Source of the DNA: Chiua virens
Taxonomy: Eukaryota > Basidiomycota > Agaricomycetes > Boletales > Boletaceae
Reading direction: 5' to 3'
Length of the DNA: 64,000 bases
NCBI GenBank assembly: GCA_019787685.1
Contig: JAHNUO010000001.1
Location: 2,852,001-2,916,000 of the forward strand
Shown: in pieces, positions 56,401 to 64,000 of the stretch
How positions within the stretch are numbered: the stretch's first letter is position 1
Layout of the letters: every line of letters begins with the position of its first letter
The notes under the pieces: generated by a model
The model's database searches: none
What the model was told of the DNA's origin: nothing
What the model saw: only the letters and a program-made list of their open reading frames with translations
Position numbers and translations under genes: made by a program

Positions 56401-57605
56401 GATACCATACTCCTGAAGTGAAAAGGCTGATCCAAGAGCGGGCAAGATATAAAGAATTGCTCGCCGCGGAAGCGAACAGAGCGTATGGGGCATTTCTTAA
56501 TGAGATCGCCCAATCCCATTATTCGCTACTACGGGATGCCATCAATAAACTTGCAATCGCGGACTGTCTGCTCAGCCTTGCCCATATCGCTTTACAAGAT
56601 GGTTACGTGCGACCCGAGTTCACCGACGAAGATACCATAGACGTTATAGATGGCCGTCATCCAATGGTCGAAGCGCTGAGATCTGATCCTTTTGTGCCCA
56701 ATTCTTTATCAATGGGCGGAGAATCTCCTCGCAGTGTCATCATAACGGGTCCTAACATGGGAGGCAAAAGTTCTGCGGTCCGAATGGTGGCCCTAATTGC
56801 TATTATGGCCCAAATAGGGTCGTATGTTCCTGCAAAGGCTGCAAGGATTGGAATGTGTGATGGAATCATCACTAGGATGGGTGGTAAGCGCTTGTCCCTC
56901 ACTTTGAATACATGGAACTGAGGTTCCAATCAGCATCCGACGAATTGGCACGTGGCCGATCCACGTTCATGGTCGAAATGGCAGAAACGAACGAGATCCT
57001 GAAGGCAGCAACCTCGAAAAGTCTCGTGATCCTTGACGAGCTTGGAAGAGGTACCTCGACCGTGGACGGCGTGCGTCCTTTCGCCCTCGTTTCTCATGTA
57101 AGAATCACTAATCCAGTTATATTAGATGGCAATCGCAGATGCGGTTCTCCAACATCTCGTGGAAAATATCAAATGCAAAACATTGTTCATCACACACTAT
57201 CCGCTTGTCGCCATTGATTTGGAACGACGATTCCCAGACGATGTTGGGAATTTGCACATGGGATATACGACGGATAACCGCATTGATGGCAGAAGAGACG
57301 TAACATTCCTCTATCGGTTGACGAATGGCATTGCTGAAGAGTCCTTTGGAGTAGAATGTGCCCGCCTTGCAGGCATTCCAGAGCACATCCTCAGCGTAGC
57401 CACAGAACGATCCGAGGCGTGTCGGACTGCGATCGAGTCCCGCAGCAGACTCAACAGGTGAATTGCGCACTTCTCGGCTTCACATATAACTGAACGACTA
57501 CGTCCCAGGGCACGACGATGCGCCAAATTGATCGAGCAATGTCTCACAGAGCGTGATTTAACCGCCCTACAGCCACTCCGCACAAAGGTTGCATCATTTT
57601 CGTAG
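53496..57605 (+). CDS. MSH3: DNA mismatch repair protein MSH3
   Basis: The MutS-beta partner of MSH2 that recognises insertion/deletion loops. The N-terminus has a PIP-box-like [12 protein letters not shown]. The MutS I domain reads [36 protein letters not shown] and [18 protein letters not shown]. The connector and lever regions include [33 protein letters not shown] and [18 protein letters not shown]. The ATPase has GPNMGGKSS (Walker A), [32 protein letters not shown] (Walker B and signature), TLFITHYP and [16 protein letters not shown]. The stop at 57603 follows LRTKVASFS. About fifteen introns; I found no frame break in the conserved blocks. Confidence 0.95.
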
Positions 57606-57799
57606 GCATAACTGGCGGATGTGTGCTCCCTCACCTTGCCAGCCACATTGGTTATCTCCGGCTGGCTAACTCGTGCGGTATATTAAACGTAGATTGAGCT
57701 CGCGCTTGGATACAATCTGGTCACATTTAGCGACCCTCCTACGCCTGGCCTGTCGGTATATCCCAACGATTCCCGAACGAACGTGGTGTAAATTGTATA

Positions 57800-60700
57800 T
57801 CATGATTTACTTTTCTTTTGTTTCTTCCGATTCGACTTTTGTGATGGGCCGTTCTCGGCTACCTCATCCGGCTCTGCTTTGCGCTTCTCCCTAATCGCCT
57901 GCTTGGACTGAGCAACGGTGGACTCCACTTGACGGCACATATTCAACGCCGACGACGATTTAAAACGATTGCTCGAGGACAATTTGTCGTGAAGGACTTT
58001 CCACGCGTCGGCATCCCAAACGTCCATGATCGATGACTCGTTATTCTTGCGCGTCTGACGGATGCAGAACAGAACGAGCTTCAAAAGATCCTTTGTCTGA
58101 GCGGGCGACAAGCCACGGTCGTCGTCGATAGATTGCGTGATCATGTCAAGTATGGTCGTTTGCAACGCCTCGTGGAACGTGGCGATCGCGGCCGGCTCTT
58201 CTCCCTGGGATGGTGAGCACCCATGGACCCGTCCTCGGGTGAAAAAAAGACATACCTTGTCTGGCTGGCTCAGTATGACTTGCAAGAGTTGGAACGCTTG
58301 GCATTTCCGGTACAGATTGACTGTCTTGGATGACGCTTCCAGCACTTTATGTCGTGCTTTCCATCCGAGCGCGGGGAATCCGTCGCGCCCAATCTTGGAA
58401 GAAACCGAGCGCGAGCTGCGAGGCCTTTCGCGACATGTAATCATCGAGCGATGCTTGATACACCTCGACGGCTGCAGGCTTCCGCGTTCAGGGATGCCAG
58501 AATGCGGCACAAGTAAAGGCTGGCTTGGCTGAGCAATGCTAGAGCATCGGGCGTGTTCGACCTCTGCGCGCGTCGATGCACCTCTCGGAGCACCGTCTCG
58601 ACCTCGTCCTGCGCCACCGCCGTTGGAATGTCCTTTGATTTAGCGAGTCGGTTTTTGAGGATGCCGCTCGCTTTGTCTGATAATTGCCGTTCGTCCATGC
58701 TGCTCTTGGTCGCGAGTTCGATTAATGGGAGGACGAGCCGCACGTTGTGAGGACTCTCAGATTCCCGCTTGACAAAGATATCCACGAGATCGAGAACTCT
58801 GTTCTTGAAATGGGTTGCTTCTCGTTGTGCATCAACCCCTTGGTCGTATAAGTGTCTAGAAAGCCCACGCGGAAAACGTGTTTACTAACCTTTTTGGGAT
58901 TTTTGCCCACCAGTTCTGTTACGGAATATGGCTGCGAGCGTTTCGTCGAGCGCCATCATCTGCTCGTCGTTCATGAGTTCGTCGTCTGAGTCCTCTTCTG
59001 AATTGTCTTCCCCGACATCCATCCCGCTCGCTTTTAATGCATCCTCGATTTTCTTGCGGACTTGATCAGCAGCCTCGTCATCTCCTTCCTTAGAATCGCT
59101 CTCTTCAGGTGCCTCTTCTCCTGAGCTCTCCTCTTCATCTTCATCCCCTTCGTCACTTTCGTCGTCCTCAACATCAATGGCCATTTCCTCATCCTCCTCG
59201 AGCAAGTCGCTTGGATCCCGTCGTTCTAATTGCTAACGCCACTGTCACGACAGGCATTCTAAAAGGGAGGAGAAAGTGAATGACTCACACTGAGAATCAG
59301 ATCTACGGTGCCGCCCTGCACAGCACTCGTAACGCGCGAGAAGGATTCATTGGCGACCGACCGCGTAAATGCGCTCGCATTTTCTAAAAAGCCGATGATC
59401 ACGTCCACGAGGATGTCTATCGGTAATGGTTCATTCGTAGAAATCGGTGTGGGTTGGACCTTGGCTTTCTTTGTTTTCTTTGGGGTTTTCTCGCTCGAGA
59501 ACATTTTAGAAGTCGCCTCGAGGGTGGCCTAGCATAAAAGTGTCATTGAGATACCGAGGGATCCTGGTAGCGGAATGGAGCAGACCTCAAAGATCTCGAG
59601 ATTGCCAACCTCGCTACAGCGGCATTGAAGCATGAATGACGAGAGGATAAGTTCAAACCCTCTTGCAACCTCTCGTTTATCGTCGTTAGTCTAACATGAT
59701 TCGCAGTCAGATTTCCAAGAAAGGAAGAGAGGTAGGCTATGACCTTTCTCAACTGGCCAATTGCTTGCTCAGACTTGACAAGGAGAGCCTGAACTGCGTC
59801 GTCGGCCTCTATGACCAACTTGACGTGCTTGACATCCTTGTCTAACGAAGCGATGGTCGCCAGTGTTTTAGATATCCAGAATTCCCCGTCGGATGCAACG
59901 CCGTCTCCTTATGCGCCTGTTCACCTGCATGCGCGTTTGCAAACATTTGTGCGGTATCCAATAGAGGGACAGACCTTGTTTCACAATCGTAGGGTGATCG
60001 TTAAGAACGGCAAGACAGCTAAGGAATCTCTCGCGAAAATGACCTTGAGTAACTTCCGTGAATGGCGGTGAAGGGATTGCACGCAGCTAGTGTGTCATCG
60101 TCAGCACCACTATACCCAAGCCTGGCATGAATCCTAGCTTACGGAGTGAATGGGACTCTTCTCCGACCTCTTTCGAACCGCGAAAAATCCATTGACGATG
60201 TAAAAATCAAGCACAATTTGTATCCATTCGTCGTCTTTGGGGATCGAACCATTACGAATGAGCGCCGCAAATTGGTCTGCGATCCATGTTCTCCGGGAAT
60301 TGATCGTAGAGGGTTCCCTATTGTTCTGCACCTCAGCTCCTTGTATACACACAAGCGAGAGCACACGTACTCCTCGGTATCTTTTGATGAGTTTACCTCT
60401 TCGAGTAAGGAAAGGATATAGCTCTTGATGCCGGCGCTGTCCATGACCGTCAGTATAGACTCGATCGTTTTCGTCCGTGTGAGTTTATCAAACTGTCCAC
60501 GCCCGTTGACGCCCGTTAATTGGAGAATCAGTGGAAATCCAAGCGATGGCGTGGTTTGAACAAGGATTTGTATGTGCTTCGCCTGGTATGGCGTCAACAA
60601 CCTTGTGCAAGCAACGAAGGAATTCACACAACACACCACGTCGAGCGAGATTTTGTGTAAATATCGGTCCTTGTTTGAAAGATGATTAATCCAAGACCGC

Positions 60701-61958
60701 ATGAGATTTTTGGTAAAGAGCATGGGGAGCTCATTAGCGCCAACCCGCGCTAGAGCCTTTTTGAACACATGAAAGCCCCAATATTTTCTCTCGGGAGAAG
60801 ACGACGATGAAAACAGGGACTCTGTCACGCATGTGAGATGTTGACGATGTTAGAACGAGTGCATACATGCTTACCATCCACGACTATTCGGAAAAATTCG
60901 CTGAAAGAGCCCTGTGGAGCGTGTTCTGAGCCGGACGGAGGAAGCAGTCGATCAAATAGAACGTCCCATGCAACATGAAGCTGGGCTTTCCATGATCCAG
61001 TGTTCGGGTTCGATCCATCTTCCTCATCCATGGCAGACTCCTACAAGGAACCAAACCGCATGAGTCACCCTCTACAGCTGCAACCATCACGGACCCACCT
61101 TCAATATCCTGCCAAGCGCCAAGAGGTTGTTGGGCGCAAAGAGATTCTGTCCTTTGAACACCGGAGCAAGGGTCTTATCCCAACCATGATTCGGCGTCAT
61201 CGGTTGCAACTTCAACGTGATTGCCACTTTATCCGGCGTCCAAAAGCTGTCCTTCTCCTTTGAAAACACCACCTCGATCGTCTTGTCGAGTGCCTCGCCC
61301 TTCCACGCCACCGAGGACGCATCCACCACATCCACCGCCAACCCGATCGTCCACCACGCGCTCTCCCTCAACCACGACTTGGTCTCTCCGATGTCCAACA
61401 GGTACGTCAACACAGCGGTGTACGTTTCCAAGCTCGAGACGGGCGCGCTCGACGAGGACGACGCGGTGCTGGGCAAGGGCGTTTGGCGCACGAGCAGCCC
61501 GGATCGCAAGACCGCGGTGATCCCAAACAAGCGCGCGAACAAGACGTCACGTTCTTCCTGCCCTGTCATGGATCCCTGTCGTTTCGTCGCATCGACGATG
61601 AGCGCGACAATTTGGGCACAGGTGATGGTATCGATTCGGGAGAGCAGCTGGGATGGGGGTGAGCAGGCGTGGTTTGGAGAAGGAGAGGGAGACGTACCTC
61701 GGTCAGGGCGACGCTGAATCCGAGTCTGCTGCTCTCACGAGGACTGGCAAGACCACGTACGAGCCGTCGTATCGAATACGAGACGTCTTGCGAGTTGAAC
61801 GCGTCCAAACCATCACCGCCCTCGTTGTCCACACTGGACTGTGGAACATGGAGTGCTTGGAATTGTTCGAGGGTGCTTATGAGCTTGACAGACGCATCGA
61901 CGCGATCTTTTTTCGACGCCGAAGATAACTTCCAGAACAACGGGAGCGTCGTAGACAT
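57800..61958 (-). CDS. POL5: Nucleolar Pol5/MYBBP1A-family protein
   Basis: A HEAT-like helical protein of the Pol V/Myb-binding protein 1A family, needed in yeast for rRNA synthesis rather than replication. The start MSTTLPLFWKLSSASKKDRV at 61958 is followed by RRLVRGLASPRESSRLGFSV, CAQIVALIVDATKRQGSMTG and ERDVLFARLFGITAVLRSGL. Later blocks are KYWGFHVFKKALARVGANEL, LMRSWINHLSNKDRYLHKI and PIDILVDVIIGFLENASAFT. A strongly acidic tract (58960-59200) precedes DEQMMALDETLAAIFRNR. It ends in a Lys-rich nucleolar-type tail KKQKKSKS. Two +1 breaks lie near 58475 and in the GGGG run at 58373-58376. The intron count is high. About 1150 residues. Confidence 0.88.
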
Positions 61959-62131
61959 GTCGCTCGATTCATGGACACAAATTTTCGGTCATTTTCGGTC
62001 TAATACGGTTTGTTATGCTCTGTTGAATTCAAAAGCCTGAATAAAATACTAGCAATAATTATAAGATATGAATAACAGGTATGCGAGCAAAACGGCGTGG
62101 ACGAGTCTTCATACTTTTAAGCAGCAAACTC

Positions 62132-63145
62132 TCAGTCAAAATGCATCCAGTGCCCTCTAACGCCCGTTCTACATTTCATGCAATCGGCACGCGGCCCCAT
62201 CGTCACGCGATGCTTTCTCACCGTCGTCGGCACGTCAAGCGTCCTCGACGGTCGCGGTGACCCATCTGTCCGATCCTGCAACGTCCGCGACAGCGACGAT
62301 GGCGGCAAACCCTGATCCTGCATCTGAGCATGACCCTTCCGCCCCACCCTCCGTCGTAAACTGAGTCTGTTGTGACGGCGTATCCGACGGGGTCGCCGGA
62401 AGCAGAAAGATATCCGGCGGACAGAGCCGCTGCGCGCTGGTCAAAGACCCGGTCGATGACGCAGACTCGGTCGAGGACGAGGGTGGCTCCGTGAGCACGC
62501 TAAACGGCGCAGGCGATGGCGCGTGCAGGCCATTCTGAACAAGCGTGGACGCCGGCGTGGTCGTGATATGTATCGAGGGGAGGTGGCTCCTCGCCGTCCA
62601 TGGTCGTAAGCTGCCTGGATGAACATGTACGCGTAGCGCTTGGGTCTGTGGCTCCTCGTAGTCGACGGCCTACCCCAGACCCACGACCGTGAGCACCGTA
62701 GTTGGTGGCAGACGCTGTACGCGTATACCGTGAGGGACTCACCATGTGCTCGTCCGTCCTGGTCTGAGCCACCGCGCCACTCCCCTCCATCGCAGACTGA
62801 AACCCAACCGTAACCGAGAGCGGGCTCGCGATAGAAAGCTCCATTGCCTGTCTAACCCAGTCATCTTGGCCGGCCAATCGACGAGCCATCCCACCCTCAG
62901 GTGCCGTGCACACGCGGCGGGCACCTTGCACCTCCCCACTGATCGGCGCGAGCGCTGGTCGTTTCTACAGGACAGACGGCATAAGCCAAACGTGAATAAA
63001 AATCCTCTGCTCGACATCGTGAAAAACACAAACGCACAGTTTGCCGCTCCTGTGTGGGCGAGCCAGGGGAACGCGGTCGTTTGATGGACGTAAAAGACAT
63101 AGGACGGAAGGTCGAGGGTGGGGAGTGCATGTCGACTTCCATCAT
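62132..63145 (-). CDS. Conserved hypothetical with C-terminal CxxC
   Basis: Starts MMEVDMHSPPSTFRPMSFTS at 63145, or at the inner MSFTSIKRPRSPGSP. An intron of about 75 nt follows ERQT, then KRPALAPISG and DDWVRQAMELSIASPLSVTV; a second intron follows TDEHM. The middle is Ser/Pro-rich (VLTEPPSSSTESASSTGSLT). The end reads KHRVTMGPRADCMKCRTGV and GHWMHFD, a compact CxxC element that looks like a conserved tail. A one-base excess near 62330-62345 separates the middle from the tail frame. No known domain; a basic N-terminus suggests a nuclear protein, but that is a guess. Confidence 0.6.
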
Positions 63146-63734
63146 ACCAACGAGGGTCTAGTGGCTCAGTGTTGTGGCGGATGTGGTTGGTGGTGAATCT
63201 GTCGAGTTCTTTGACCTCCGACACTCGGAGCACAGCACCGGCCACCGTGTACAGCCTGCCACAAACATTCATTACAGACAGTACTTAGACATTGGCATGC
63301 TCCGGCCACATACATAACCCAGCAGGCAAACGGCTCGCTGCAGCAGTCCATTATGATGGCAACGACGCGTACCAATACCAATCACCTCAGCGATCGCTCG
63401 GGGTGTGGTGATGCACCAAGACCACTCAGCTTATCTCGGTGCACCTGAAACTTGAGGACTCCCAAGTAAGGAGTCGCCACAGGTACAAAACCCTCCGTGA
63501 TGAAATGAATGATGGGCGGAATCCTCGAGTCGATAACGATGTCACCAACTGTTGGAAGTCTGATGCCAACGGCAGTTTGCGGCTAGTCTCTTATCGTCAG
63601 CAGCCCCTATCTCTAGGGCAACTCATTCAAGATCACGTATACACTTTACGATGGTATACTTGTACCCATCAAGCAACTACAATGCAACGACAGTAAACAA
63701 ATCGTACAGACAACATTTCTCTTGTGACATCCAT
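63146..63734. other. Spacer at right end
   Basis: Between the 5' end of the hypothetical gene and the 3' end of the last gene, both minus strand. No feature recognised. Confidence 0.4.
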
Positions 63735-64000
63735 CTACCCTTGCAATTGCAACGAACCACGAGGCAACCTGGGCTCGCCTGGGAGGTACGGTTCCCCAGT
63801 CTCCTCTCTAAGCAAATCATTCAACCACGCTCCCTGAGGCTGGATCTTGACACCACGATTGTACATGACCGCAAGGTACATCCACGCTGCTGCGTTCCCG
63901 ACAGTGCTCACTTCGTCGGAAACGTGCGTCGCAGCGTATTGGCTCATCTTCTTGTATAGCGCTTCGTCCGTGTGAAGATCGTACAGGTATTTCGCGACGG
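63735..64000 (-). CDS. C-terminus of a trehalose phosphorylase-like glycosyltransferase (partial)
   Basis: The last 88 or so codons of a gene that enters from beyond the window. It reads VAKYLYDLHTDEALYKKMSQ, YAATHVSDEVSTVGNAAAWM, YLAVMYNRGVKIQPQGAW and LNDLLREETGEPYLPGEPRL, ending SLQLQG. The pattern fits the C-terminal end of the fungal trehalose phosphorylase (clock-controlled gene-9) family, which splits trehalose with phosphate. The catalytic part is outside the window, so the call rests on the tail only. Confidence 0.5.
   Translation of the reverse strand, partial: VAKYLYDLHTDEALYKKMSQYAATHVSDEVSTVGNAAAWMYLAVMYNRGVKIQPQGAWLNDLLREETGEPYLPGEPRLPRGSLQLQG

Noticed and set aside
1..64000. 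Transposons, phage, CRISPR, toxin or defence islands
   Set aside because: No reverse transcriptase, transposase, integrase, long terminal or inverted repeats, or spaced repeats were seen; gene content is eukaryotic housekeeping.
1..64000. tRNA genes
   Set aside because: GGTTCGA-like strings (for example near 61007) lie in coding exons and no matching cloverleaf was seen; a tRNAscan run would be decisive.

Overview
This is a 64 kb piece of a fungal nuclear genome. Most genes are split by many short (about 45-80 nt) GT-AG introns, genes are densely packed on both strands with short spacers, and several proteins fit basidiomycete (Agaricomycete-type) orthologues best: a DUF6593 protein, a signal-peptide plus Ser-rich plus single-TM protein, and a trehalose phosphorylase-like C-terminus. 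The species cannot be fixed from sequence alone. I see no CRISPR, phage, plasmid or transposon sequence and no convincing tRNA.

Layout. 1-9.1 kb: a broken aldo/keto reductase, an unresolved stretch, a secreted/TM protein, ribosomal protein L7, a leucine-rich protein and a LisH/CTLH protein. 9.1-19.8 kb: a PQ-loop vacuolar transporter, a chromodomain SUV39/Clr4 histone H3K9 methyltransferase divergent from RAD54, then splicing factor SPF45. 20.6-30 kb: CDC25, a GDSL esterase (IAH1), tRNA-splicing endonuclease SEN34, an EI24 membrane protein and histone H1. 30.4-41 kb: two mitochondrial genes almost touching (MZM1 and a GGQ release/rescue factor), CAP/Srv2, a PhoD-like phosphatase, the COMPASS subunit Bre2/Ash2 and an E2 enzyme. 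41-53 kb: a long Ser/Pro-rich protein, a DUF6593 protein, a BTB-like protein, N-terminal glutamine amidase (NTAQ1) and ATP12. 53-64 kb: MSH3, nucleolar Pol5, an unknown conserved protein, and the 3' end of a trehalose phosphorylase-like gene.

The content is mostly core eukaryotic housekeeping: chromatin (Clr4, H1, Bre2), DNA repair (RAD54, MSH3), cell cycle (CDC25), RNA processing (SPF45, SEN34, Pol5) and mitochondrial assembly (MZM1, release factor, ATP12). Shared promoters join clr4/rad54, iah1/sen34, bre2/ubc and atp12/msh3. CACGTG sits 30-75 nt upstream of several start codons, and two ACGCGT (MCB) boxes lie just upstream of rad54.

Caveat: at least fifteen single-base indels interrupt otherwise well conserved reading frames (rad54, spf45, cdc25, sen34, phoD-like, pol5 and others). 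Most are +1 insertions, and neighbouring genes read cleanly. I infer sequence error rather than gene death. I did not find a clearly new biological system; the best candidates for a second look are the MZM1/release factor pair 19 nt apart, the AT-hook-bearing Clr4 protein, the 9-nt and 5-nt microexons over the PhoD metal motif, and the HPG-type E2.
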